A stretch of DNA of 64,000 nt, taken from positions 3,439,615 through 3,503,614 of the forward strand of contig CM038719.1 in NCBI GenBank assembly GCA_021613375.1. The letters run 5' to 3'. The position numbers were made by a program, and so were the translations under genes. This DNA is from Megaleporinus macrocephalus (Eukaryota; Chordata; Actinopteri; Characiformes; Anostomidae). The notes under the pieces were generated by a model that was not told the origin of the DNA, ran no database searches, and saw only the letters and a program-made list of their open reading frames with translations. Below are positions 1 through 10,860 of the stretch, one piece after another (within the stretch, counting starts at the first letter, position 1; every line of letters begins with the position of its first letter).

Positions 1-67
1 GTTAGTATGGTGGTGTAGTGGTTAGTATAGTGGTGTAGTGGTTAGTATGGTGGTGTAGTGGTTAGTA
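1..67. repeat. 20-bp tandem repeat at window edge
   Basis: Three and a third copies of a 20-bp unit (gttagtatggtggtgtagtg) are seen, and the array presumably extends to the left of the window. Only one unit carries a substitution (tatag for tatgg). Confidence 0.9.
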
Positions 68-159
68 CGTCTTCTGACTAGTAGACGAATTTAGACGCAC
101 CTAATAGCTTAAAGAATCATCATGATCTTCGTCTTCTTCAGTTACAGCAAAGATTTGCT

Positions 160-220
160 AAAAGGCTAAAGCAGTGGTCACCAGCGCTGGTCCTGGATCT
201 CCAACCTCCAACCCTAGACT
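160..220 (+). repeat. partial copy of dispersed repeat family E
   Basis: The segment containing gcagtggtcaccagc and ggtcctgga matches the start of the longer copy at 1963-2190. It breaks off after about 60 bp. Repeats with a 'tcctggagctccaacc' core are common in fish genomes; I did not assign a named family. Confidence 0.6.
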
Positions 221-315
221 GTAAGAAGAGTGTGTTGTGAAGGAATACAGCGTCTGGGAATATAAAATTGAGGATCTTTTAAATGCATGGATTCCTTCAG
301 CGTGCTACTTAAGTG

Positions 316-358
316 CTCTCTCTCTCTCTCTCTCTCTCTCTCGCTCTCTCTCTCTCTT
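316..358. repeat. (CT)n microsatellite
   Basis: A nearly pure CT run of about 43 bp, interrupted once by a CG. Short open frames crossing it are low-complexity and not credible genes. Confidence 0.9.
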
Positions 359-1084
359 CTCTACCCCACCCCGGTTGGCCCCTCCTTCTTGGATCAGTGT
401 CCCGACTGCAATTCCTCTCCAAACGCAGAGTGCTTTACGGGCGCGCCTGCCAAAGCCGTACTGAAGCAGTGCATCAGCTTTTCGAATGGACGTCCGCAAT
501 GCCAGGTCAGTTTAGCTAAAGAGGCATGATATATAGCACACCGCGTGTCATGGAGGGGGGAGAGAAAAGCAGGCTGAATCGACAGAAGTGCGTCTGCTGC
601 TGCCTCTGTGCCCCCCCACCCTGTCAGAACCTGTGAACAACAGCAGCGACTCTGAAGAGAGAAGTGCAAGGGGCCAGCTCACCCTGAAGGCCTGTCCCCA
701 AGTCTCAGACCAGGTAATGCACTGGTCACGTCTAGTGCCAGGGTCATGTTCACACCGGGAAACACAATCAGGGTTGCCTGTTCTGTGCAAGCGAGAAGGT
801 CCTGGATGGAGGGATTGAGGCCTAGTTTCACTTGTACAGCCAAAAAGACAAGACAGTCCTAAATGGACTGGAATACACTGGACAGGAAACTCAATCTAAG
901 GGAAACTCAGCTGTACCCAATTGTCCCAATGTAGTCCATCAACCAAAGAACATCTATTGATCAAATTTTGCTTCTTTATTTCAGTGATGCACCTGTAAGG
1001 CCTAACGCAGCTAATGTTGCTAATAACACTAGAACACCAGGTAGTCCAATAGTCACCCAAATCCCTCCCTTCAGTCACTTGAGG
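359..1084. other. unassigned sequence, no gene seen
   Basis: Single-copy within the window. I see no convincing exon, RNA gene or element end. Short frames on both strands have no recognisable domain. Confidence 0.5.
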
Positions 1085-1375
1085 ACATTATTATCATTAA
1101 AAAGCCATTTTCTTCCAGAGAGGAGGCCTTTATTTACTCAGTAAACACTTTATTATTAAATATTAATCAGTATTAATATAGTAAGTAGAGCTTCTACATA
1201 CATCAGTGTGTTTATTTAACTCTTTCCAAGCTTCTCCTAAACAACCCAGTATTATTATCAGTTCTCATCTAATACCTGCTTTGACTGCTCAGTACTTCAT
1301 TAAGATAAATCAAGATTTGCTGCTGAAGGAACTGAACACATTCATACAATGTCTGGGGCGTCCAGGAGAAATCTG
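1085..1375 (-). repeat. dispersed repeat family A, copy 1
   Basis: This is the reverse complement of segments at 16925-17215 and 48098-48378. Shared landmarks are a poly-A/T-rich end with aataataaagtgtttactga, a central gaagtactgagcagtcaaag, and an end carrying ggacgccccagacatt. No open frame of note is shared by the three copies, so it is probably a non-autonomous element. Class unknown. Confidence 0.85.
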
Positions 1376-1794
1376 GAACCTAACTTTGTTCTTCAGACTG
1401 GAGCTCAAGATCTGATCTACTTCTCTCACAATAACATATTCATGTTACTTTGTATTGTATGTATGATTATTTACATCTGTTCTAATCAGATCTGCTGTTT
1501 TGGTACTGGTGAACATACACTTACTGATCAGTGAGGTCTTCATCTGGAGAAGTTGCATTGACAGAAAGCTTTGGGTGACTACTGACTTCTATTGATGGCA
1601 ACATAAACAAAAGAAGCCTAATTGAATCTAGGTTATTGTTTATGGTTGCAATCAAAGCAGATCTGTCTCAATATGGCAGCAGGAGAGCTGATATGACAGA
1701 AGACACACAGGCTACAAAAAATGTGGTGGCTAAAGAAAATATTTCGTTGTGGTTCAAAGAAAAAAATGTATTTCAATTTTTGTCTATTTTTATT
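1376..1794. other. unassigned AT-rich sequence
   Basis: No exon-like frame, RNA gene or repeat boundary recognised. It lies between family A copy 1 and family B copy 1. Confidence 0.4.
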
Positions 1795-1928
1795 TTCCGA
1801 TACTGTTTCAACACAAAAGCTCATCTTTACACCTTCTCCAAGTTTTATGATGGAAGGACGAATAGAAAACCTCTGGTTCCATTGACTTACATTAAAATGA
1901 AGACCTCCTCTCCTGTAAAATTGCTATT
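1795..1928 (-). repeat. dispersed repeat family B, copy 1
   Basis: On the minus strand it reads tttacaggaga, then aatgtaagtcaatggaacca, then a 'catca' block. The same order is found at 23168-23283, 24867-25110 and 39598-39795. It is probably a short non-autonomous transposon; the copies are diverged and their ends are not defined here. Confidence 0.7.
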
Positions 1929-1962
1929 TTAGAGATTCTTGTTTTCATTTGGACATTGATGA

Positions 1963-2190
1963 AAAGCTAAAAGGTTAAAGCAGTGGTCACCAGCACTGGT
2001 CCTGGAGCTCCAACCTTCATGCATCCAGTTCCAACCACAGTTGGCTACACCTGCTCCAACTTATTAACCTTTTCAGAAGTTCTTGATTAGCTGGATGCGT
2101 TATTGTTTGGTCAGCGAGGGTTGGAAATAAAGTCTGCAGCATTGTAGCCCTCCTGGAGGAAGGTTGAGGATCACTGGGGCTGGGGGAGTT
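1963..2190 (+). repeat. dispersed repeat family E, longer copy
   Basis: It starts with aaagcagtggtcaccagc, continues through ctacacctgctccaac and ends near ctcctggaggaaggttgagg. The two ends are roughly complementary in sense (ggtcctggagctcc against ctcctggaggaa), as in many fish non-autonomous DNA elements. Similar wording, for example ccagctaattaact and ccagggttggag, recurs inside the units at 56.5-58.9 kb. Confidence 0.6.
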
Positions 2191-2261
2191 GTTACTAGTG
2201 CTTGATGAATGGCTTCATATTTTATAACAGAAGATCTGTAGTTAGTGTTAATAGGTCTCGA

Positions 2262-2503
2262 TCTATATATTTACACCAGCCATACCATTAAAATCACCTC
2301 CTTATATCTACACACACTGTCTAGTTTATCAGCTGCAGTGACACTGTGTGTTGTGCTGGTGTGAGTAGATCAGACACAGCCATGCTGCTGGAGTATTGCT
2401 AGTCCACCAGTTTGTGTTGGTCATTCTCTAGTCCTTAATCAGTGGTCACAGGACACTGCTGTCTGGATAGTTTTGGTTGGTGGACGATTCTCAGTTCAGC
2501 AGT

Positions 2504-2506
<3 letters not shown>
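2262..2506 (+). mobile_element. palindromic fish repeat (family D), copy 1, internally deleted
   Basis: The left end reads cattaaaatcacctcc, followed by cactgtctagtttatcagct. The right part contains gtcacaggacactgctgt and ggttggtggacgattctcag. Both are hallmarks of a long palindromic interspersed repeat seen in many teleosts, whose arms are reverse complements of each other. This copy jumps from the left arm to the centre, so it is deleted. It ends at an AT microsatellite. Confidence 0.75.

Positions 2507-2543
<37 letters not shown>
2507..2543. repeat. (TA)n microsatellite
   Basis: About 37 bp of pure TA, abutting the end of family D copy 1 and close to a Tc1-like fragment. Confidence 0.95.
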
Positions 2544-2545
<2 letters not shown>

Positions 2546-2570
2546 ACATATGTGATGAATTTCACACACA

Positions 2571-2850
2571 TTAAATAAAATTATAATGTATGAAGTCTGG
2601 CACACATGCAGCCCAAACCATGATACTACCACCACCATGTTTCACAGATGACATAAGGTTCTTAGTGTTTTCCTTTCTCCAGATATGATGCTTCTGTTTT
2701 GTTCTGTTCTTGGTCTCATCCATCCATGAAACACTGTTCCAGTAGCCTTCTGGCTTGTTCGTGTGATCTCTAGCTAACTCTACCCAATGTTCTTTATGGA
2801 GATCAGTGAGGTTCTCCCTGCGACCATTGTTGTCCAATGTTCTCCTGATG
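2571..2850 (-). pseudogene. Tc1-like transposase fragment, decayed
   Basis: The minus strand encodes about 88 residues ending in KHGGGSIMVWAACV, which matches the conserved 'KHGGGS(I/V)MVWG' block of Tc1/mariner DDE transposases. Upstream is HWVELARDH...WMDETKNR, corresponding to the region around the first catalytic aspartate (usually W(S/T)DESK). The DNA-binding N-terminus and the rest of the catalytic domain are missing, so it cannot encode an active enzyme. An autonomous transposase would be about 340 residues. Flanking terminal inverted repeats were not found. Confidence 0.85.
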
Positions 2851-3840
2851 GTTGCTTGTGTGTAGAATAAGCCTGTGTATGGAGAAAAAGGTTTGTACGT
2901 CTAACTGGGCCTATGCTGAACAGTTCAGGCTAACAGGCCACTCCCTCCAGTTATATTTACCTCATACAAAGAGAAGAAGATGCTGCTTCATATTGTTAGA
3001 AGCTTCATAGAAGTAGAACATTAGGCCCGATTGGTATTAACCCCTGTGTAGAACTGGTCCATCAAGTACATTAGACTACTTGTGATCTACAACCAACGAC
3101 TTCTGAATATTCCAACGCTTACTGGTGAGGTTACCAGGTTAGCCGTGGTGACATAAGGACCTGTGCAGCGGGTAGGACTTGTACAGTGTGTTGTAAAAGA
3201 ATATAGTGTGTACAGCTGGAGTTAAGACACAAAAGCTTAAGGAATCCTCGTGATCTTCAGTTACAGACTGATAAGAAAATAATCAGGTCGTACTGGCGCG
3301 AGAGATTGCGGATCCGGTTCATGCGGCAGGAATGCAAATAGGATAAAGATGATGCCAGCCCACAGCCTGACTGCCTCTCCACGCTCGCACAGCATGCACG
3401 ACACCTTGGCTTTCTTTCCAAGCAGCGGTTGTAAGGCTATCTCCCTGTCATGCCCAGGCTTTCCGTTTCGCCCACGGCAAGGAGAGGCTCACGGTTTGAT
3501 GCTGATTTGGACAGTGCGTTTGATGTCTAATTTGTAGCGAGCTCCGTGCGACACTCGCTGGTTGCTGATTTGCAGGGAGCTTTCCCGTGAGCCTGCGCCA
3601 CGGCTGCACAATCCCATTCCCAGGGAGCTGAGCCCCCGTTAGGTCGAGTCGCCCAGACCCCGAGTTCTGATTTAGTCGTGTTTGGATTCGAGACGCTCTC
3701 TTGTGGAACGATTGCTTCGAGGTGAAAAGGTCTGAGGGCCGCAGGATGTGAACACGAGGGCCAAAAAGTCCTGCAGTGTAGAGTCGACTGAAGCCAGGCC
3801 AGGTCAGAAAGCTCTATCCAAAGTTTGTAAACTCTTTAGA
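2851..3840. other. unassigned, moderately GC-rich sequence
   Basis: No exon with splice sites and a convincing protein was found. About 3188-3270 (gtgtgttgtaaaagaatata, aagcttaaggaatcctcgtg) resembles 95-265 at the left of the window, suggesting two diverged copies of one repeat. The part from 3280 to 3700 has scattered CpGs and no repeats recognised. Confidence 0.4.
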
Positions 3841-3844
3841 ACAT

Positions 3845-4105
3845 GCTGGAATTGCTGGAAGTAGATTAAGAGAACCCAGTTAAACAAATGAGACCAAGAC
3901 GTTGTGCTGGTGAGACCACATCCACACACTAGGGAGCAGTGAACACACTTGGCCAGAGTGGTGGGCAGCCACCCTATCCACAGTACCCAGGGAGCAGTTG
4001 AGGGCCTCGGTGTCTTGCTCAAGGGCACTTCAGTCATGTCCTGCTGGTCCAGGGGATCGAACCAATGACCTTCTGGTCACAAGACCGGATCCCCAACCTC
4101 CAGCT
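3845..4105 (-). mobile_element. SINE-like teleost repeat (family S), copy with promoter-like end
   Basis: On the minus strand it reads ggtcattggttcgatcccct, then tgcccttgagcaagacaccg, then ctgcccaccactctggcc, then gtgttcactgctccctagtg. The GGTTCGATCC block resembles a tRNA-type B box, so a tRNA-derived SINE is likely, but the A box was not verified. The final 'ccctagtg...gttcactag' wording is the same as the unit of the arrays at 17.6-19.6 kb and 59.9-60.7 kb. Confidence 0.65.
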
Positions 4106-4339
4106 AATCAGTCCTTCCCATCGGCTTCAGGGAATTTGAACTCTCTACAAAGCAGCTTTGACTATGGAGGTGGGTTTTCTCCCAGGAACTGCTCACTTTA
4201 GCTCCATCCACCACAACATTGGATTAGATTCTTTGGTAAAGCTACTTGTGTGTGAGATTCAGTTCATGAACTGATGTCTAGATTTACTTGTTTAGTTTAG
4301 AATTCATTGTTGCGTCAATGTTGGCAGGTCATTCTGGCC

Positions 4340-4850
4340 CACATGCAGCAATACAGGTCCAGACCATATACCTACCACCACCACGATAAGGTTCTCAGTG
4401 TATTCCTTCCTTGATACTTCTGATTTGAAAGCCAAACATTTCTATTTTGGTCTTATCTATCCATGAAACTTTGTTCCAGTGGTCTTCTGGCTTGCTTATG
4501 TGATCTCTAGCAAACTGCAGACATGCAGCAACATTCTTTATGGAGAGCATTGAGTTACCATTGATGCAGACCACTGCTGTCCAGTGTTCTCCTGATGATG
4601 GACTCAAGAACATTAGGATTAACCAAAGTAAAAGAGACCTTGAGGTGCTTAGAAGTTAGTCTGGGTTCCATGTCTTGCTCTTGGAGTGATCACTGTTGGT
4701 GGGCCACTCCTTTGGGTGTAACGAGGGTCTTGAATGTTCTCCATTTGTACACAGTCTGTCTGACCATGGCGCCAAACTCTTCAGGGATGGTTTTGTAACC
4801 GTTTTGTCTGATGAACCTCAACATCTCATTTTCTGAGGTTCTCCAGAGAC
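4340..4850 (-). pseudogene. second Tc1-like transposase relic
   Basis: The minus strand holds SIKNVAACLQFARDH and KPEDHWNKVSWIDKTK, which align with the Tc1-like pattern 'LS.KN..ARL.FA..H...P...W..VLW.DESK'. The first catalytic Asp is kept but the following Glu is Lys here. The part at 4620-4830 corresponds to the upstream DNA-binding region, broken by frameshifts. No intact frame spans the element. It is a different Tc1 lineage from the fragment at 2571. Confidence 0.8.
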
Positions 4851-5560
4851 CTCAGTTCAAGTCAGGCAGCCTTCTTGAACTTTGAGCCAGTCTGTGTCAA
4901 CTCAGGCCTTACTTAAACACCCTTTTAGACCCAAATCTGAGTCAGTCTAAGCCAGCATAAGAACCAAAGTCACTTTGAGTCAGTTTGAGTCAGGCAGCCG
5001 CACAGACATGGAGATGTAGAGAGAGATGAGGGTGAGATTTAGCTCTCTCTGACTCTCACACTGACTCTCTTGCTTATTCTACCCCTCCTTTTTCTCCCGT
5101 TGTTCCTCCCATCTCTTCTACGCCTTCTCTATCTTTCTCTGCCTCGACTTATTTCTACTCCCTCCCTCCATCTTTCTGTCACGCTCTATTTCTTCTCTCT
5201 CGCTACACCTCTTCTGTCTCTCTTCCATTGTACCCCTGTTTCTCTTTCTCTACCCTCTCTTTCTCTTTCATTCTCTATCTCCATACTGCGAGTCAGTTTG
5301 AGTCAGGCAGCCGCGCAGACCTTGGTCCAGATTGGTCCAAGTCAAATTGTCCGTTAGGCCTGTCTCAAACCAAGTATATGTCAGGGAGGCCCAGACATTT
5401 GAGTCATGCACCTCCAGAATCTTCAGTCTGAGTAGGACCCCATGAATGACCCCAGAAATCTGAAGTCAGTCCAACTCGGGTAGCCCCACAGACTCAAGTC
5501 CGAGTCAGTCTAAGGCAATAATAAATTCAGTTAGTCCGACTCCAGAAATCTGGAGGTGTT
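4851..5560. repeat. degenerate GAGTCAGT-rich repeats around a pyrimidine tract
   Basis: Loose repeats of gagtcagtttgagtcaggca and tctgagtcagtctaa are spread from 4855 to 5560, with one block (5045-5285) of CT-rich sequence inserted between two copies of gtcagtttgagtcaggcagc (4980 and 5292). The repeated segment on both sides of the CT block suggests a duplication with an expanded spacer. Confidence 0.6.
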
Positions 5561-6429
5561 TTCACACTAGAGTTTTTCCAGATTAGGGAACGCTGTCTTT
5601 GAGCCCAGAGCAGCCCAAAGAACTGATCTCTTGTCCTCCTGACCTCCTGGTAGTCCTGGTGGGTTGGCTGGTGTGGTCCTCTGCCAGTGTGGGAGCTATC
5701 TGCTCCTCATGGGGTTGCACAAGATTCAAGAAACGCTGTTCTTTGTCAGTTTTTGTACGCAAAGAAAATAACAGGTTTCGAGGATCTGGGGCAAGTGAAA
5801 ACCCCCCGAGGACGAAAGGTGGTCCATGTCAGCCTGACTCAGTGCAGCTCAGGCAGGTCCATAAACCAAATCTGAGTCAGCCCAATTCATTCGGCTCCAG
5901 AGCCCCCAGTTTCTCTCCGGGCAATCCAGTCTGGTCGGAGATTTCCATTTGAAATTGGGCATAAATATTTCACACCCGACTCTAATGAGGAAGGAAATGA
6001 GTCTGCTGCTCATGCATCGACAAGTGGAAAGAAATAAAAGAGGAAAAAAGAGGGGGAGAGGGAGAAAAGACGAACGACAGCGCAGCCCAGTAAAGAGTGG
6101 GGCAGGTGGGGCGAGCGGGGTGAGGGGCGTAGTAGGAGGGTTAAAAACGAAGGAGCCGCAACCAGGAAACTAAAAATTCCCCCCACAGAAAAAAACAAAA
6201 CAAAAAGAGACAGAAGAGAGAGAAGGAGGTGTAGGCGACAGTCGTCATGGTAACAAGACGAAACCGAAATGAAACAAACTGTTGCCGTATCCGGAGGGAA
6301 TACGGTTAACCTGGCTGTCGCCACAGAGACGCCGCTCCCAGATTTGTCCCCGTCCTCTTGTGCCAGTTTTAACGGCCCAGTGAGCTTCAAACAGACCTGA
6401 GGACGCCTGATAACCAGGTCCGCCTGTTC
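5561..6429. other. unassigned sequence, purine-rich toward the right
   Basis: A further GAGTCAG-type remnant is present at 5830-5880. From about 6020 the plus strand becomes purine-rich and leads into the GA arrays. No gene recognised. Confidence 0.4.
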
Positions 6430-6431
6430 TG

Positions 6432-6471
<40 letters not shown>

Positions 6472-6536
6472 TACAGATACAGAGAGAGAGAGAGGGGAAG
6501 ACAGAGTGAGAGACAGAAAGAGAACAAGAGGACAGC

Positions 6537-6571
<35 letters not shown>

Positions 6572-6658
6572 CAGATACAGAGAGAGAGAGAGGGGAAGAC
6601 AGAGTGAGAGACAGAAAGAGAACAAGAGGACAGCAGAGAGAGAGAGAGAGAGAGAGGT
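6430..6658. repeat. (GA)n-rich array with gaacaagaggacag inserts
   Basis: Pure GA runs alternate with acagatacagagag and gaacaagaggacagcagag. The latter occurs twice, about 100 bp apart, and is the reverse complement of the ctgctgtcctcttgttc repeats at 8100-8360. Confidence 0.9.
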
Positions 6659-6679
6659 GGAAAGACAGATACATCAGGA

Positions 6680-7456
6680 CACAGTGCTCTCTCTGTATCC
6701 CTCTCTGTAGCCCTCTCTCTCCACCTTTCTCTCTCTCTCTCTGTTTCTGTCTCTCCATCTCTCTCTGTATCTCTCTCTCTCTCTCTCCACCTTTCTCTCT
6801 CTCTCTCTCTCTCTCTCCCTGTTTCTGTCTCTCTATCTCTCTCTGTATCTCTCTCTCTCTCTCTACCTTTCTGTTCTCTTTCTCTCTCTCTGTATCTATC
6901 TCTCTCTGTCTCTCTCTCTGTATCTCTCTCTCTCTCTACCTTTCTGTTTCTCTTTCTCTCTCTCTGTATCTATCTCTCTCTCTGTCTCTCTCTCTGTCTC
7001 TCTCTCTGTATCTCTCTGTATCTATCTCTCTCTGTCTCTCTCTCTGTATCTCTCTGTATCTCTCTCTCTCTCTCTACCTTTCTGTTTCTCTTTCTCTCTC
7101 TCTGTATCTATCTCTCTCTCTGTCTCTCTCTCTGTATCTCTCTGTATCTATCTCTCTCTGTCTCTCTCTCTGTATCTCTCTGTATCTCTCTCTCTCTCTC
7201 TCTACCTTTCTGTTTCTCTTTCTCTCTCTCTGTATCTATCTCTCTCTCTGTCTCTCTCTCTCCACCTTTCTCTCTCTCTCTGTATCTTTCTCTGTATCTC
7301 TCTCTCTCTCTGTATCTCTCTGTATCTCTCTCTGTCTCTCTCTCCACCTTTCTCTCTCTCTGTATCTCTCTCTATCTCTCTCTGTATCTCTCTCTGTATC
7401 TCTCTGTCTCTCTCTGTATCTCTCTGTCTCTCTCTCCACCTTTCTCTCTCTCTGTA

Positions 7457-7487
<31 letters not shown>

Positions 7488-7708
7488 GTATCTCTCTCTG
7501 TATCTCTCTGTCTCTCTCTCCACCTTTCTCTCTCTCTGTATCTTTCTCTGTATCTCTCTCTGTATCTCTCTCTCTGTATCTCTCTCTCTCTCTGTATCTC
7601 TCTCTGTATCTCTCTGTCTCTCTCTCCACCTTTCTCTCTCTGTATCTCTCTCTGTATCTCTCTCTGTATCTCTCTCTCTCTCTGTATCTGTCTCTCCATC
7701 TCTCTCTG

Positions 7709-7743
<35 letters not shown>

Positions 7744-7770
7744 ACCTTTCTGTTTCTCTTTCTCTCTCTG

Positions 7771-7813
<43 letters not shown>

Positions 7814-8370
7814 ACCTTTCTGTTTCTCTTTCTCTCTCTGTATCGGTCTCTCCACCTCTCTCTGTATCTCTCTCTCTCTCTCTCTCTCTCTTCACCTTTC
7901 TGTTTCTCTTTCTCTCTCTGTATCGGTCTCTCCACCTCTCTCTGTATCTCTCTCCCCACCTTTCTCTCTCTCACTCTGTATCTGTCTCTCTCTCTCTGTT
8001 TTTCTCACTCTGTCTTCCCCCCTCACTCTGTATCTCTCTTACTCTGTCCCCACCTCTCTGTATCTGTCTCTCCACCTCTTTCTCTCTCTCTCTCCCTCTC
8101 TGCTGTCCTCTTGTTCTCTCTCTCTCTCTCTCTGCTGTCCTCTTGTTCTCTCTCTCTCTCTTCTGTCCTCTTGTTCTCTCTCTCTCTCTTCTGTCCTATT
8201 GTTCTCTCTCTCTCTCTGTCCTGTCCTCTTGTTCTCTCTCTCTCTCTCTGCTGTCCTCTTGTTCTCTCTCTCTCTCTTCTGTCCTATTGTTCTCTCTCTC
8301 TCTCTCTGTCCTGTCCTCTTGTTCTCTCTCTCTCTCTGTCCTGTCCTCTTGTTTTCTCTCTCTGGCTCTC
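6680..8370. repeat. 1.7-kb (CT)n-rich minisatellite
   Basis: The plus strand is almost only C and T, built from tctctctctgtatctctctc and cacctttctctctctc variants. From 8100 it changes to units of about 33-38 bp containing ctgtcctcttgttctctc. Because the CT steps avoid stop codons, a 594-codon frame runs through it; its product would be only Ser, Leu, Cys, Val and Phe and is not a gene. Confidence 0.95.
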
Positions 8371-8596
8371 TGTTCTGCTCCGTGGTGACAGTTAACAGAA
8401 GCAGCTGTTTGCACTCATTTATATGTCAATCATCCCTCGCTCGCGGCAGCTCCCTGCTCCTCTGCTCTCTTTGTTTCTCCTTGTCTCTCGCTCGTCCTCC
8501 ACACCACGCAACCTCTCCAGCACCCACCAGCACCCACGAGCCCCCTGACAGTACATCACTCCTGAGCTTTTACAGCGATAGTTCTTCCAAGATTTG

Positions 8597-9078
8597 CACA
8601 GTAGTGGTGGTGAATAGAACCAGACGTCTGAAGAGCTCAATGCCTTAAATTCCTCTACAGAACAACTTCACATCAAACTGCTCTTAATGACTTTATACCT
8701 CAAACACTGAATTAGCAGCAATTTTGAAAAGTTGGTGAAACTCCCCTTTACACTAATCTCTAATAGACTATGTGGGTTTGGAGTCTGGAGGATGTTGTTT
8801 TATCTACAGACTGTCTCTGTGTTTGTAAACAGGGATGACGTGTTTGTGGGTGGAGCTTATCAGGTGGCGGGAAGTATCCGGTGTAGGAGTCGTTTGTTGT
8901 CCTGCACTAATAATCTAACGCTGAGAAACGGGGTGAGCTGTCCTGCCTGGACTTCCTGTCACACCACGATCCACAAGCTCAGCCCAGAGTCACAGTGAGC
9001 AGAAATCTTCATACCCTGTAGAAAAACTCAGCGTCCAAATAAAAGAAGAACTCAAGACTTACTGCTCAGATCCAGGAC
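8597..9078 (+). repeat. left arm of a 482-bp inverted repeat
   Basis: From gcacagtagtggtggtgaat to gctcagatccaggac this arm is nearly identical, in reverse complement, to 10379-10860. Differences seen are a few substitutions and 1-3 base indels near the outer end. An 88-codon frame is identical in both arms but has no recognisable domain and may only reflect the arms' identity. Confidence 0.95.
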
Positions 9079-9294
9079 CTGGAATACGGAGATGAGTCGG
9101 ATCTGTTTTGTGTGTTGTGGACGTATCGTCCAGCGAGCCAGAAGGACATAGACGTGGGATATGGAGGGTGGACATCACAGCTGGCCATTCAGAGAGAATT
9201 CTGAGAGACAGACTGAAGATAAAGAGAAGAAAAGCTGTTGGATCTCATGAAACTGAAGGCGACTCCCAGTTTCTAGTCAGTTTCTATGTCTAAT
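9079..9294. other. inner flank of the inverted repeat
   Basis: Unique sequence between the left arm and the minisatellite. No feature recognised. Confidence 0.5.
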
Positions 9295-10370
9295 ACAGTT
9301 AGCTGTTAGCTGTAAGGCTAATACAGCTAGCTGTTAGCTGTAGGGTTGAAACGGTTAGCTGTAAGGCTAATAGAGTTAGCTGTAGGGTTGATACAGTTAG
9401 CTGTTAGCTGTAAGTCTAATACACTTAGCTGTTAACTGCAGCACTTAGCTGTAAGGCTAATACAGTTAGTTGTAGGGTTGATACAGTTAGCTGTTAGCTG
9501 TAAGGCTAATACAGTTAGCTGTTAGCTGTAAGGCTAATACAGTTAGCTGTAGTGTTGATACAGTTAGCTGTTAGCTGTAAGGCTAATAGAGTTAGCTGTT
9601 TGGCTAATACAGTTAGCTGTTATCTGTAAGTCTAATACAGTTAGTTGTAGTGTTGATACAGTTAGCTGTTAGCTGTAAGGCTAATACAGTTAGCTGTAGT
9701 GTTGATACAGTTAGCTGTTAGCTGTAAGGCTAATACAGTTAGTTGTAGTGTTGATACAGTTAGCTGTTAGCTGTAAGGCTAATAGAGTTAGCTGTAAGGC
9801 TAATACAGTTAGCTGTTAGCTGTAAGGCTGATACAGTTAGTTGTAGTGTTGATACAGTTAGCTGTTAGCTGTAAGGCTAATACAGTTAGCTGTAGTATTG
9901 ATACAGTTAGCTGTTAGCTGTAAGGCTAATACAGTTAGTTGTAGTGTTGATACAGTTAGCTGTTAGCTGTAAGGCTAATACAGTTAGCTGTTAGCTGTAA
10001 GGCTAATACAGTTAGCTGTAGTGTTGATACAGTTAGCTGTTAGCTGTAAGGCTAATAGAGTTAGCTGTTTGGCTAATACAGTTAGCTGTTAGCTGTAAGG
10101 CTGATACAGTTAGTTGTAGTGTTGATACAGTTAGCTGTTAGCTGTAAGGCTAATACAGTTAGCTGTAGTGTTGATACAGTTAGCTGTTAGCTGTAAGGCT
10201 AATACAGTTAGTTGTAGTGTTGATACAGTTAGCTGTTAGCTGTAAGGCTAATAGAGTTAGCTGTAAGGCTAATACAGTTAGCTGTTAGCTGTAAGGCTGA
10301 TACAGTTAGTTGTAGTGTTGATACAGTTAGCTGTAGGGTTGAGACAGTTAGCGGTTAGCAGGACTAACAC
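9295..10370. repeat. TTAGCTGT minisatellite with 469-bp higher-order period
   Basis: Units of about 20-28 bp carry the core acagttagctgttagctgta, with variants ttagttgtagtgttgatac and ttagctgtttggctaat. The variant aatagagttagctgttt occurs at 9585 and 10054, and aatagagttagctgtaaggc at 9781 and 10250, both exactly 469 bp apart. Blocks of many units were therefore duplicated recently. The array fills most of the spacer of the surrounding inverted repeat. Confidence 0.95.
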
Positions 10371-10378
10371 CTCGTACA

Positions 10379-10860
10379 GTCCTGGATCTGAGCAGTAAGT
10401 CTTGAGTTCTTCTTTTATTTGGACGCTGAGTTTTTCTACAGGGTATGAAGATTTCTGCTCACTGTGACTCTGGGCTGAGCTTGTGGATCGTGGTGTGACA
10501 GGAAGTCCAGGCAGGACAGCTCACCCCGTTTCTCAGCGTTAGATTATTAGTGCAGGACAACAAACGACTCCTACACCGGATACTTCCCGCCACCTGATAA
10601 GCTCCACCCACAAACACGTCATCCCTGTTTACAAACACAGAGACAGTCTGTAGATAAAACAACATCCTCCAGACTCCAAACCCACATAGTCTATTAGAGA
10701 TTAGTGTAAAGGGGAGTTTCACCAACTTTTCAAAATTGCTGCTAATTCAGTGTTTGAGGTATAAAGTCATTAAGAGCAGTTTGATGTGAAGTTGTTTACT
10801 GTAGAGGAATTAAAGGCATTGAACTCTTCAGACGTCTGGTTCCATTCACCACCACTGTGA
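10379..10860 (-). repeat. right arm of the 482-bp inverted repeat
   Basis: Reverse complement of 8597-9078, same length. The outer end reads ccattcaccaccactgtg. I saw no target-site duplication outside the two arms. It could be a foldback or long-TIR element, or an inverted duplication. Confidence 0.95.

Noticed and set aside
3845..4105. tRNA gene
   Set aside because: Only a B-box-like GGTTCGATCC is visible; no cloverleaf could be formed. It fits a SINE-like repeat.
6604..8388. 594-codon open frame
   Set aside because: Entirely within CT repeats; product only Ser, Leu, Cys, Val, Phe and a few Ile; no non-repeat domain.
8732..10725. Identical 88-codon frames in both arms of the inverted repeat
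   Set aside because: Identity of the frames is explained by identity of the arms; no domain and no independent evidence of coding. Retained as a repeat feature only.
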